A stretch of 64,000 nucleotides of DNA from Hyphomonadaceae bacterium UBA7672. GTDB lineage: Bacteria > Pseudomonadota > Alphaproteobacteria > Caulobacterales > Hyphomonadaceae. Of this stretch, positions 35,999 to 45,685 are shown in pieces; the stretch's first letter is position 1, and every line of letters begins with the position of its first letter. The notes under the pieces are model-generated. The model was not told where the DNA came from and did no database searches. It worked only from the letters and a program-made list of their open reading frames with translations. The DNA lies in NCBI GenBank assembly GCA_002483135.1, contig DLHI01000015.1, positions 94,429 to 158,428 of the forward strand, in the 5' to 3' direction. The position numbers and the translations under genes were made by a program.

Positions 35999-36447
35999 AC
36001 GGAAGCCGCCGCCTTCAGTCGGTGATAGTCCTTCGCTTCACGCAGTGCAGCGATCAAGAGGCCGCCCGCCACCAGGCTCACCACGACGCCGCGCAGCGAT
36101 GTCTGGCCTGACATCATCGCGAGCCCGTATTCGACAAAGTTCAACGCAACCAGGCCAAGCCCCACACAGATCGCCACGCGCGACCGCGCACGCCAGACCA
36201 TCCAGGCTGCCGTCAGGGCCATCGCCGACGCCGCCAGTATCAACGCAAGCCCGCTCGCCATGGTGACGGCAGCCGCATCTCCCGCCCTGGCCGCTGCGAG
36301 CAGGTTGCCAGGAGCTGCCCCGATGATCGCCCCCGCCTGCGTCGCACTGATCGCCGCCAGCACCACCAGAACGACAGCGGCATAGCCCGCGCGTCGCTTC
36401 GCACGATCAACAGGCGTCTCTCCCGGCCGCGTCGTCCACATACCCAA
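35995..36447 (-). CDS. Small membrane protein of unknown function
   Basis: A 150-residue protein with four hydrophobic segments (about residues 22-45, 62-85, 93-112 and 118-135) and short basic loops. It is probably an inner-membrane protein. I recognise no family. Its stop overlaps that of the thioesterase-like gene. Confidence 0.62.
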   Translation of the reverse strand: MGMWTTRPGETPVDRAKRRAGYAAVVLVVLAAISATQAGAIIGAAPGNLLAAARAGDAAAVTMASGLALILAASAMALTAAWMVWRARSRVAICVGLGLVALNFVEYGLAMMSGQTSLRGVVVSLVAGGLLIAALREAKDYHRLKAAASV

Positions 36448-36553
36448 CCGTCCTCTTCAGTCCCTCGGCGCCATCATAGTCGCCCAAGGTAAATGCACGC
36501 TTGAAGCACGTTCTTGCTGGACGCTGCCCCCGTCTACCTCCAGAATTCCCCGA

Positions 36554-37645
36554 ATGGTCATCGGCATTCTCCTCGTCATGGGCGCCCTCGCGGTCGCCGC
36601 GCTGGTCTGCTGGATGCTGGCGATCCGACTGTCCTACCGGATCGAGCGCATCCGCAATCCAGACCTGCCCCGCCCGCGTCTGGTGATGACCAACATGTTC
36701 GCCACCGCCTTCTGGACCGGCGATGCCAGGCCAGAAGAAATCCCCCTCCAGCGCCAGCTGCGCATGCGCCTCTCCCTCTCGGTCGGGTGCTTCATCGCGC
36801 TGGCCCTGCTCAGCTTCCTCCTGCCGCTCGCCGCACGCGAGAACCCGGCCACCGGGAGCGCAGGCGTGGTGAGCATCGCGCCCGCCACTTACCACCCAGT
36901 GGGCACGACCCTCTCCTACATCCGCTCGAACCAGGACGGCTCGCTGCCTGAGCGCATCCTCGTTCACGTTGTCGGCCCGCGCGAACTCCACGTCGCCAAG
37001 ATGGTCGACGCCTGCAAGGACGCCGCCCTCGTCACCGCGAACTTTTCCGAACCCGCCTCCATCCCGATCGCAACAGAAGCCACGGGCCTCGTCGGCGGCC
37101 GCCTGCAGCGCGACGGCACACAGCTTCCGCAGGCATGGCTCGACCTCGTCACAGGCGACAAGCGCACGCTCAACGTCCATCTCGGCGCCGCCGATGCCGA
37201 ACCGATTGTGTTCGACGCGCCGCCGGCGCCGTGGCGCGTCTACGATTTCGACCTGGCCGAGTTCGCCCTTTTCGGCCCGCGCGAAAAGAAAGACTTCATG
37301 TTCGGCCTCGCCCTCGCCTGGCCCGAGGACGACGCGCCGCTCCTGCGCATCCTCGGCCCCGCGCACGCCCGCTTCCTCTATGCCTCCGACAAGGGCGCGA
37401 AGAACCATTATCGCGTCTTCGGCGCCGCCTTCGAAGACGCCCGCGCCGGCGATCGCGGCGGCGAACTCATCACCGACGCCACCTACGGCCACGTCATCGA
37501 AGCCCGCTTCGGCCAGCCCAACCACCCCGGCTACGACAATTTCATGCTGAAGCTGGTGAAAGTCTCGCCCGGCGAAGAGGGGATCACTGCCTGGCGCGAC
37601 GCCATCACCCGCCACTGGCAAGGCTGTCCCGCAGCGTCTGAATAA
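36554..37645 (+). CDS. Membrane-anchored protein of unknown function
   Basis: A 363-residue protein. Two N-terminal membrane helices (about residues 2-24 and 74-95) flank a short loop; the remaining 270 residues are soluble and probably periplasmic. I recognise no family. The soluble part is rich in beta-strand-like stretches (RVYDFDLAEFALFG, KDFMFGLALAWP, HVIEARFGQPNHPGYDNFML). Third positions are strongly C-rich, as in its plus-strand neighbours. A palindromic repeat follows the stop. Confidence 0.68.
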   Translation: MVIGILLVMGALAVAALVCWMLAIRLSYRIERIRNPDLPRPRLVMTNMFATAFWTGDARPEEIPLQRQLRMRLSLSVGCFIALALLSFLLPLAARENPATGSAGVVSIAPATYHPVGTTLSYIRSNQDGSLPERILVHVVGPRELHVAKMVDACKDAALVTANFSEPASIPIATEATGLVGGRLQRDGTQLPQAWLDLVTGDKRTLNVHLGAADAEPIVFDAPPAPWRVYDFDLAEFALFGPREKKDFMFGLALAWPEDDAPLLRILGPAHARFLYASDKGAKNHYRVFGAAFEDARAGDRGGELITDATYGHVIEARFGQPNHPGYDNFMLKLVKVSPGEEGITAWRDAITRHWQGCPAASE

Positions 37646-37656
37646 CCCTGCGCTGT

Positions 37657-37711
37657 CATTCTCGGGTAACCCCGGGAGCGCGAAGCGCTGTCCGGGGGGC
37701 ATCCCGAGAAT
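37657..37711. repeat. Intergenic palindromic repeat (REP-like)
   Basis: Outer arms ATTCTCGGG and CCCGAGAAT enclose further inverted sequence (ACCCCGGGAGCGCGAAGCGCT). It lies just past a stop codon and could also act as a transcript-end hairpin. Its style matches REP-like elements common in alphaproteobacteria. Confidence 0.6.
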
Positions 37712-37818
37712 CTCGGTTCGATCAGTTGGGGATCGCCAGCGATCCCGCACTAGGTCGCCGCTGGCCAGGCGCCAACTGATCTGTAATCTTGAGCGTCAGC
37801 ATGCAGGGGGATGCTGCC

Positions 37819-38838
37819 ATGACTGTCCTGCCTTTCGTCATGCTCGCTTGCGCCTTCGCAATGCTGCTGTTCAGCACGCGCCAGATGCACCTTCTCTGGC
37901 GGCTCGCTGCGCTGACCGCCAGCGCCGCGCTCATCATCTTCGTCGCCATGTGGAACGGAAGCTCCACCGAAAGCATGGGCCTCATCTCGACCGTCACGCG
38001 CCACCCGGACCTGCTCGCGGCTGCGATCCACGGCAACTGGCCGACCATCGAACAGTTCGCCGCGCCCGCGCTCGATCTTCTGGTGATATTCGCCGTCCTG
38101 CTCCTGATCGGCTGCGCCCTCGCGCTGTCGCCCGGCGAGGCGATGGAGCGCATAATCCGCCCGATCAACATCGGTCTCATCGGTGCGATCATTGGCGGCG
38201 TCGCTGTGCTTCTTGTCTCCGCAATCGGCTTTGGCGCGGTCTCCAAACGACAGGTCTTCATCGCCTCCGTTCCCGCCGAAGACGCCATCGACGGCGACAC
38301 CATCCGCATCGGCGAAGTCAGCCTGCGCCTCTGGGGCGTCGATGCGCCCGAAGACGACCAGATCTGCCTGCGCGCCGACCGATCACCCTTCGACTGCGGC
38401 GCCCTCGCGAAAGACGCGCTGATCAAGTTCGCCCTGCCCGGTCCCATCTTTTGCCGCGCGCCGGCAGGAACAGCCGCCGACATCCGCTTGCAGGAGAGTT
38501 TCGGCCGGCCTCTGGTCTCATGCAGCAGCGATCAGCAGGGGTATGGGCAACTTCCAGACATCGCCCGCGAGTTGGTGGCCGAGGGATACGCCTACCCCTA
38601 CGAGGCGCGCGACGGCGAGATTGTCTCCGCGTATGTGGAGGAACTCAACTCCGCGATCCAGCAGAACGCCGGGTTCCACAATGGCGTATTCCTGAAGCCC
38701 ACCCAATGGCGCAACGACCCGCACGCCCGCTGCCACGTCGTCTCGATGGCTCAGGACGTGGCCGAAAATGAGCCGGACCGAGACCGTCTCGAAGCCCGCC
38801 TCAAACGCCTGCGCGAAGCTTGTGGCCTAGTCGACTGA
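37819..38838 (+). CDS. Membrane protein with staphylococcal-nuclease-like domain
   Basis: A 339-residue protein. The first 150 residues hold four or so membrane helices. From about residue 155 a thermonuclease (SNase) domain begins: DAIDGDTIRIGEVSLRLWGVDAPE has the Asp-Asp-Thr calcium/active-site pattern and the catalytic Arg. The later ELVAEGYAYPYE and WRNDPHARCH match the end of the fold. SNase-like proteins cut nucleic acids or bind them; here the domain would face one side of the inner membrane. I chose the ATG at 37819 with an AGGGGG site 8-9 bp upstream; an ATG at 37801 is an alternative. Confidence 0.8.
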   Translation: MTVLPFVMLACAFAMLLFSTRQMHLLWRLAALTASAALIIFVAMWNGSSTESMGLISTVTRHPDLLAAAIHGNWPTIEQFAAPALDLLVIFAVLLLIGCALALSPGEAMERIIRPINIGLIGAIIGGVAVLLVSAIGFGAVSKRQVFIASVPAEDAIDGDTIRIGEVSLRLWGVDAPEDDQICLRADRSPFDCGALAKDALIKFALPGPIFCRAPAGTAADIRLQESFGRPLVSCSSDQQGYGQLPDIARELVAEGYAYPYEARDGEIVSAYVEELNSAIQQNAGFHNGVFLKPTQWRNDPHARCHVVSMAQDVAENEPDRDRLEARLKRLREACGLVD

Positions 38839-38842
38839 GCGC

Positions 38843-38872
38843 TTGCCCCTCGTGCCGCCAAGGCGCTATCCT
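38843..38872 (+). promoter_or_regulatory. Probable promoter of the TPP-riboswitch operon
   Basis: TTGCCC (38843-38848) and TATCCT (38867-38872) are 18 bp apart. This places the transcript start just where the riboswitch aptamer begins. Confidence 0.5.
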
Positions 38873-38877
38873 CAACG

Positions 38878-39000
38878 CATCCCGAGGGGCGCGAACGGAC
38901 GTTCGCTGAGATCGGCGCCAGAGCCGGACGGCGACATGCCTGAAGGCGCCCGCGCGAGCACCCTTAGAACCTGATCCGGGTCATGCCGGCGAAGGGACAG
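38878..39000 (+). promoter_or_regulatory. TPP (thiamine pyrophosphate) riboswitch
   Basis: The THI-box core is clear: CTGAGA (38906-38911) in the pyrimidine-sensing arm, and CCCTTAGAACCTGATC followed by CGGGTCATGCCGGCGAAGGGA (38961-38997) for the pyrophosphate arm and closing helix. An AGGAG ribosome site (38999-39003) directly abuts the 3' strand of the closing helix and the start codon follows at 39010. Control of translation initiation when TPP is bound is therefore the likely mechanism. Known TPP riboswitches of this type repress thiC in alphaproteobacteria; here thiC is the fourth gene downstream. Confidence 0.95.
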
Positions 39001-39009
39001 GAGCACGAG

Positions 39010-39648
39010 ATGAGCGACCAGCCTGCCAATTCTCCGCCGGAAAGCGCCCCCGCAGAACACCTGCCAATGGGCGCCATACCGATCGAGAAACTGCTCACAG
39101 GCCTGCGCGGTCACCTGCAGAAGGGCGAATACGTGCTGTGGCAGGGACAAGGCTATGGCCGCTCCCTCGGCGCGCTCAATCGCGCGCTGCTGGTCCGCCT
39201 CGGCCTTGCCGCTGTCGTTGTCGTCGCCCTGCTCATCCTCGTGATCCAGGGCGACCGGTCAGGCTTCAAATGGCTCGCCTGGGTTGTCGGCGCCATCCTG
39301 ATCGTGCGCGTGGCGTGGTTCTTCTGGAAATCGTCATCCGCGCCGGGCCGTCAGGTCGCCATGCTCACCAACCGCCGCCTTGTCTCGGTCGACCTTCTGC
39401 GCCCGCTGGCGACCTGGTCGATCAGCGTCGGCGGCGAAGGCCGCGCCGATGGCCGCGTCGTCCCCCCGCAGCCCATCGTCATCACCGGCACGAAGGCGCG
39501 CGGCCATATCCGCCTCAACCGTCTACCCCAGAAGATGCACGCCTATCCGCCCTTCATCCTCTTCAACGCCGAAGAGCCGCTCGCCGTCGCCGAGAAGATC
39601 AGGAAGACGCTGGGCATCACCACGCCCATCGAAGACCGCACGAAATGA
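39010..39648 (+). CDS. Membrane protein with bacterial PH-like domain, first gene under the TPP riboswitch
   Basis: A 212-residue protein. About 60 polar residues come first, including GEYVLWQGQGYGR, then two membrane helices (about 62-81 and 87-106). A C-terminal PH-like beta domain follows (AMLTNRRLVSVDLLRPLATWSISV), ending GHIRLNRLPQKM and a helix. The layout resembles YdbS/bPH2-type membrane proteins of unknown role. It begins 10 nt after the riboswitch and its stop overlaps the next gene (ATGA). An involvement in thiamine uptake or salvage is only suggested by position. Confidence 0.8.
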   Translation: MSDQPANSPPESAPAEHLPMGAIPIEKLLTGLRGHLQKGEYVLWQGQGYGRSLGALNRALLVRLGLAAVVVVALLILVIQGDRSGFKWLAWVVGAILIVRVAWFFWKSSSAPGRQVAMLTNRRLVSVDLLRPLATWSISVGGEGRADGRVVPPQPIVITGTKARGHIRLNRLPQKMHAYPPFILFNAEEPLAVAEKIRKTLGITTPIEDRTK

Positions 39649-40202
39649 GCGCCCCCGATCTCTGGACCGCCCATCTCGCGCCGGGCGAAACGCTGGTGTG
39701 GAGCGGCTCGGCCTCGCCGGACCTTCGCAAGGCAGACACCTCGCGCCGCCGCATGATTTATGGCCTCGCCGGCGCTGCCTCCCTCCTGATCGCCGTGATG
39801 CTTGGCGCGCGCTTCGTTGAATCGCTCGCGATGAATGCAATCCAGCCATCCATGCTCGCCGCGTTCACGCCGCTCTATCTCGTCTTCGCGCTGGCCATGC
39901 TGGCGCTGGCGCTATGGGGAGTCCGCCGCGCACTGGAGGCGCCCCCCGCCGCCGCGCACTTTGCGATCACCGCCCAGCGCCTCATCGCGCTGAACGACGC
40001 CGGCGCCATCATCGACCAGATGCCCGGCCCCGAAGTCGATGGCGTCATCGCCGGCGGCCGCCGCCGCACGCCGGATGTCTACGTCCTGCGCAAGGACGAT
40101 CCGAAGGAAGAGCGCGTCTTCGCCATGGAACACCTCGACCGCCCCCTCGAAGCCAAGGCCATCATCGAGGAGACGTTCCCGGCTCCGGAGCCAGCAGCAT
40201 GA
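39645..40202 (+). CDS. Second PH-like membrane protein of the TPP operon
   Basis: A 185-residue protein that looks like a divergent relative of its upstream neighbour. GETLVWSGSASP at the start parallels GEYVLWQGQGYG there. Two membrane helices (about 38-57 and 67-88) come next, then a PH-like strand pattern (FAITAQRLIALNDAGAIIDQ) and a C-terminal helix. Coupled by ATGA overlaps on both sides. No function known. The pair may form a hetero-complex, which is inference from similarity and coupling. Confidence 0.78.
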   Translation: MSAPDLWTAHLAPGETLVWSGSASPDLRKADTSRRRMIYGLAGAASLLIAVMLGARFVESLAMNAIQPSMLAAFTPLYLVFALAMLALALWGVRRALEAPPAAAHFAITAQRLIALNDAGAIIDQMPGPEVDGVIAGGRRRTPDVYVLRKDDPKEERVFAMEHLDRPLEAKAIIEETFPAPEPAA

Positions 40203-40611
40203 CAGACCTGCTCGCCGTCCAGAACCCGCTCACGCTCAAGCTCGCCCTTTTCGTCGGCGCGTTCCTTGTCGCCGCCGCCAGCGCGCTCGTCCGCCCCTCC
40301 ATCGCCGGCAAGCTGCTCGCCAGCATCGAAGCCTCGCCCGGCATCATGCACGCGACGGCCGCTGTCACGGCATTCGCTGGCGGCGGACTCCTCGTCGCCC
40401 ATTTCGACTTCACCTCGATCACCGCCGCCCTCGTCACGCTCACCGCGATCTGGTGGACGATCGAAGGCCTCGGCCTCCTCGCGCTTGGCCACGCGCTCAA
40501 GATCGCCAGCCCCCAATCCGTGCGCCTCTATGCGCTCACCAACATCCCCGCGCTGATCATTGGCGCCTTCCTCATCATCGCCGGCCTGTTCGGCCAACTG
40601 GAGCCCACCCC

Positions 40612-40615
<4 letters not shown>
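40199..40615 (+). CDS. Small four-helix membrane protein of the TPP operon
   Basis: A 138-residue hydrophobic protein with four predicted membrane helices (about 14-32, 53-70, 74-98 and 110-130). There is no recognised domain. Its start overlaps the previous stop and its stop overlaps the thiC start, each by 4 nt, so it is firmly part of the riboswitch-controlled operon. A substrate-handling or membrane-accessory role is possible but unsupported by motifs. Confidence 0.75.
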
Positions 40616-42543
<1,928 letters not shown>

Positions 42544-42602
42544 CGGCCATCAAGCACTACGTGTTTCGGTGGTCACCAAACCGTCAAGCAGGGGGGTGAG
42601 AA

Positions 42603-43502
42603 ATGGAAATCAAGGGTGAGCTTAAGGGCGAAGTCGCAGTTGACGCGAAGGGCACACAGACGCTCATAGACGCCGCCGTCGATTTGTTTTCTCCAGCTAC
42701 TGAACTTCTGGGGCTGTTGGGCGACACGCTGCGACTAGCACGAGTCGGAGTTGCTGCTCGCATCACGCGTCGCGCCAAGGAGATTGCGGAACAGAACAAC
42801 CTAGAACTGACAGCGCCACCACTTAAGTTCTTGGCGAACTTCTACGAGAGAGCGTCGCTGGAAGAGCCGCAGGACGAAGAAGCACATGACAGGTGGGCCG
42901 AACTCCTACTAAGCGCATCGTCAGGGACTGCCGTTCCTCCTCGGTTCATTTCGATAATGGCTGAGATGGATGGACATCAGGCGAGGCTTCTTCGCGAGAT
43001 TTTTTTCGGAAAGCAGTTGGTGCATGACCCCAGGCGCTCTATTCGCGGGAAGAGGTTTGATGCGATCGAACACGAGTTCCTTCCGTCGTCAGTCGACGAT
43101 GTAATCAGAGAACTCGAGACGCGCGCAATTCGAGAACACCCGATCGACATCTTGATGGATACGGTGGAGTTCTACTTTAACGCACCGGGCGTTCATGTTG
43201 CGAGTTGGCTGTTGTCTGGCGCTATTGGCGCGGAGCACAGTGAAACCTTGAAGTCTCGCTCTTTGGATCCTGAGCTGGGGCTTGGTCTTGAAATTCTGGT
43301 ATCACTTGGTCTCTTGGGTCGCTACCAAATGGGGCGGGTTGTGAGGCTGCCCACAGAAAGACAGATCTCCTTGTCTGGAGAGTTCATTTTCATCACTGAT
43401 CTCGGTATCCAGTTTATTGTCGCTTACGATTCCGAGGCTCGGAAGATTGTGAACGAGAAAAGAGCAGCTCGAAAAAACTATCGACCTACGTCAAGGCGGT
43501 AA
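42603..43502 (+). CDS. Abi-alpha / DUF4393 family protein, putative defence gene
   Basis: A 299-residue protein. The N-terminal region (PATELLGLLGDTLRLARVGVAARITRRA), the helix with LKFLANFYERAS, then DEEAHDRWAELLLSASSG and PRFISIMAEMDGHQARLLREI match the Abi-alpha/DUF4393 family. Members have been linked to abortive phage infection, but the mechanism is not established. The C-terminus has an ITDLGIQFIVAY strand-helix segment typical of the family. Base composition is clearly less GC-rich than thiC upstream and codon choice is unlike its neighbours, suggesting recent transfer. A strong AGGGGGGTGAG ribosome site precedes the ATG. It is a single gene, with repeats and a broken gene downstream. 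Confidence 0.75.
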   Translation: MEIKGELKGEVAVDAKGTQTLIDAAVDLFSPATELLGLLGDTLRLARVGVAARITRRAKEIAEQNNLELTAPPLKFLANFYERASLEEPQDEEAHDRWAELLLSASSGTAVPPRFISIMAEMDGHQARLLREIFFGKQLVHDPRRSIRGKRFDAIEHEFLPSSVDDVIRELETRAIREHPIDILMDTVEFYFNAPGVHVASWLLSGAIGAEHSETLKSRSLDPELGLGLEILVSLGLLGRYQMGRVVRLPTERQISLSGEFIFITDLGIQFIVAYDSEARKIVNEKRAARKNYRPTSRR

Positions 43503-43628
43503 TCAAGGAGCGTTGCCAAGCGCGTTTGCGACTGTTTGGGTAGCGTAGGGTGAAGGCCTTGTTGGCGAACGCTGGCCTTCCGCCCTCGCCTCTGCTACCC
43601 ACCGCCCCCTCAAGCACAGGAGGCTCAC

Positions 43629-43880
43629 ATGACCCGCAAGCATCACGAAGACGCCCCCTCCTTTCGCGCCGAGCGCCAAGCGGCGTAAGGGCTTCCCCAG
43701 CGAGACGCACGTCAAGCGCGGGCGCCGGTTCATCAAGGGCGGCGAGATCGAGCTAGCTGAGAAGCTGGGCCGTAACGATCCCTGCCCCTGCGGTTCACGG
43801 AGCAAGTTTCAAGAACTGCTGCCTGACGACCGGCCGCTATGACGGCGCCGAGCGCAAGGACTACTTTCAGGGAGTGAGGC
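43629..43880 (+). pseudogene. SEC-C motif protein gene broken by two frameshifts
   Basis: A consensus AGGAGG site (43618-43623) precedes ATG 43629, which starts MTRKHHEDAPSF. Single extra T's in two short T runs (about 43662-43664 and 43807-43809) shift the frame. If both are removed, one reading frame gives APSAKRRKGFPSETHVKRG, then the zinc-binding SEC-C motif GRNDPCPCGS..KFKNCCLTTGRY. SEC-C motifs bind zinc and occur at the end of SecA and in many small proteins. After about 43880 the frame runs into a palindromic repeat, so the native 3' end may also be lost. The frameshifts could be sequencing errors in homopolymers or real decay. Confidence 0.65.
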
Positions 43881-43902
43881 GCGGCCCGCGCGCATACGTG
43901 CA

Positions 43903-44050
43903 ACCCCCTCCGTCATCCGCGCTTCGCGCGGCTGCCACCTCCCCCACTTGCGTTGCAAGTGAGGGAGGCAAGGCGCCTCTTGCCTCCACCAGTCGCCCCG
44001 CGACTGGGGGAGGTGGATGGCGCGCGCTTGCGCGCCAGACGGAGGGGGTC
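43903..44050. repeat. Large compound palindromic repeat
   Basis: Outer arms CCCCCTCCGTC (43904-43914) and GACGGAGGGGG (44039-44049), inner arms CCACCTCCCCCA and TGGGGGAGGTGG, and local hairpins (CCGCGC-TTC-GCGCGG; GGCGCGCG-CTTG-CGCGCC). The left half recurs at the window end (63969-64000) and the right half inside thiC (42391-42430). Confidence 0.85.
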
Positions 44051-44110
44051 TCGCGACAGTTGGCGGCGCCTCGCCATCCCACTCTGGAAGCGTGTGCACC
44101 GCACACGCGT

Positions 44111-44225
44111 TCCCGGCGGAGGCCGGGATCCAGTCGCAGGAAAGATGCGCGCGAAGCGCCCGAATGGTTTTCGGCGCGCTTCGCGCGGCTCTTTGTGTTG
44201 GGCTGGATCCCGGCCTGCGCCGGGA
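44111..44225. repeat. Inverted-repeat intergenic element
   Basis: Arms CCCGGCGGAGGCCGGGATCCAG (44111-44132) and CTGGATCCCGGCCTGCGCCGGGA (44203-44225) are near-complementary and enclose about 70 bp with a GCGCGCGAAGCGC hairpin. The arm sequence is of a type widely dispersed in alphaproteobacterial genomes. Confidence 0.8.
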
Positions 44226-44399
44226 CCGCGTGGCTGGGCCGCGCTTCCAGCGACAGGGCGCAATTGTAGGAAACCGCCTTCCCATCCCCGTAGGAAACAG
44301 AAAAACAAAACCGCCTGACCTCAAGGCGCTCGCCCGGCGATTTGTAGGATGGAGCATCGCTGAATCAGCCGGGCTGTGGCCCATGCTTACACTCCCCAC

Positions 44400-45005
44400 A
44401 TGGAATGGCTCTGGATCATCCTGCGCTCTCTCTTTCCTCGCGATCCCATTCGCCAGGGCGCCGAGGCCATGCGCCATCGTGTGAGCCAGCTCGTCCATGT
44501 GATCGACGACCTGGACACGCTCGCCCTCCTGCAGGTTGACGCGGCCCTGCGCCTCCAGCTCGAACTCCTCATCCTCGATGCGGAGGATTGCCTGCGCCTC
44601 TGGATCTCCATGCGCGGCTGCCAGATCGCGCGCATCCGGCCGAAGGTTCCGTGGTCGCGCGCCACGCCCCATCTCACCCATCCAAAAGACCTGCCCGAAC
44701 TCATCGCGCGCATCTCCGCTCTCGTCGCCAAATGCGACTCCATGGAGCAACGCGCACAAAGGCATGCCGCAAGGCTGAAGCAGATGCGCGATGCTGATCC
44801 GCTCGCGGCCCATGGTTCGCCAAATAACTTGAATGCCGCCGCGCGCTGCGCGGCTGCTCACCATGCGGCGTCAGAGTCTCTCAAATCCAAAGCGGGCCTC
44901 ATCCTGAGGGATCGCGAAGCGATCGTCTCGAAGGACGAGGCCATGCTCACCACCCGCACGCCAAAGCGAGCACCCCCACACTCGAATGCGGGAAGGACCC
45001 CGTAA
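44400..45005 (+). CDS. Hypothetical helical protein with repeat-derived tail
   Basis: A 201-residue frame starting MEWLWIILRSLFPRDP, then a run of amphipathic helices (RHRVSQLVHVIDDLDTLALLQVD... and ELIARISALVAKCDSMEQRAQRHAARLKQM) suggestive of coiled coil. The final 50 residues or so are encoded by low-complexity sequence and the palindromic element at 44897-44942, so they are probably not ancestral. I recognise no family. Whether it is expressed is unknown; start chosen at 44400. Confidence 0.5.
   Translation: MEWLWIILRSLFPRDPIRQGAEAMRHRVSQLVHVIDDLDTLALLQVDAALRLQLELLILDAEDCLRLWISMRGCQIARIRPKVPWSRATPHLTHPKDLPELIARISALVAKCDSMEQRAQRHAARLKQMRDADPLAAHGSPNNLNAAARCAAAHHAASESLKSKAGLILRDREAIVSKDEAMLTTRTPKRAPPHSNAGRTP
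44897..44942. repeat. Palindromic repeat, CCTCATCCTGAGG type
   Basis: CCTCATCCTGAGG, a small ATCGC-GAA-GCGAT hairpin, and TCTCGAAGGACGAGG form an overall inverted repeat. It sits inside the 3' end of the hypothetical gene at 44400-45005. The sequence type is common between genes in Caulobacterales and Rhizobiales. Confidence 0.75.
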
Positions 45006-45363
45006 CAGCGCCCCGCAGGCCATGAACCTGCGGGAACGCGGACCCGTGCCCGAAACACAGCTCCGCCCCGCGCACCCCTATCCGCCAGCCCCGGCATGAC
45101 GTCTCAAGGCCCGAACCGGCCTCAAGTCTGACCTGACCTGGCGCCTCACCTGAAAGCCCTCTGCTTTCAGGAATGCGGGTCTGTGTGCGCAGCAGACGGC
45201 CTTCGAAACCACGGCCCGGCACGTCTCTGTCAGTGAGCGAGTCAGAATGTCGCAGAGGCCCACCCTGACTGCATCGTAATCCACCGCGCGCGGATTTCGC
45301 CGCATTCTGCCGGCTTGTTGGAGTTCGTCGCGCGGATTCGCGGCGCATCAGAGGCTCGGCCCC
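45006..45363. other. Intergenic region with one clear hairpin
   Basis: About 360 bp between small hypothetical genes. A perfect 7-bp stem (CTGAAAG/CTTTCAG, 45150-45170) is present, along with several shorter inverted segments. Frames on the minus strand are open here but lack a start signal and family resemblance. An unrecognised structured RNA is possible; I cannot support one. Confidence 0.4.
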
Positions 45364-45588
45364 ATGTCGTTTCAGGAATGCGCCCACTCGCTCCGCAATG
45401 AAGGCAAGGTCCGCATCAACGCCGGTCACTTCTCGATCGAGGAACTTGAGGCCGCCGCCGCCCTCGCCGCAGAGCGCCAGGCCAGCCTCATCATCGAGAA
45501 CCTGAAAGCCTGCTCCTGCGCCGACATCGCGCGCATCAACGCCGCCGGCGGCCGCCAGGTCTCCTTCGCCGACATCCACCTGATCTAG
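45364..45588 (+). CDS. Small protein of unknown function (74 aa)
   Basis: A 74-residue frame: MSFQECAHSLRNEGKVRINAG, then IEELEAAAALAAERQASLIIEN, a CSC pair and a final SFADIHLI strand. It reads like a compact alpha/beta fold, and third positions are C-rich like real plus-strand genes nearby. No family known to me. It lies in the repeat-rich accessory stretch. Confidence 0.5.
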   Translation: MSFQECAHSLRNEGKVRINAGHFSIEELEAAAALAAERQASLIIENLKACSCADIARINAAGGRQVSFADIHLI

Positions 45589-45635
45589 AATAGCTGCTGG
45601 GCGCGCCGGTTCCTTCCCGCCGCCCACGTGCTCGC

Positions 45636-45664
45636 TTGACCAGATAGTTCTAGTATTGTAGAAT
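45636..45664 (+). promoter_or_regulatory. Promoter with overlapping inverted repeat upstream of the VOC-ArsR operon
   Basis: TTGACC (45636-45641) and TAGAAT (45659-45664) with a 17-bp spacer form a good sigma-70-type promoter. TTCTA-N6-TAGAA (45648-45663) overlaps the -10 box, as expected for a repressor site. The ArsR-type regulator encoded at 46491-46835 in the same operon is the natural candidate. Confidence 0.6.
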
Positions 45665-45685
45665 TATTCCCGATATCAGAAAGAT

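Noticed and set aside
43809..44864. 351-residue minus-strand open frame across the repeat cluster
   Set aside because: It translates palindromic repeats and the reverse of the 44400 gene; no independent coding evidence.
44947..45627. 226-residue minus-strand frame covering the 45006-45363 gap
   Set aside because: It runs over repeat-flanked sequence and the reverse of the small gene at 45364, with no ribosome site or family match.
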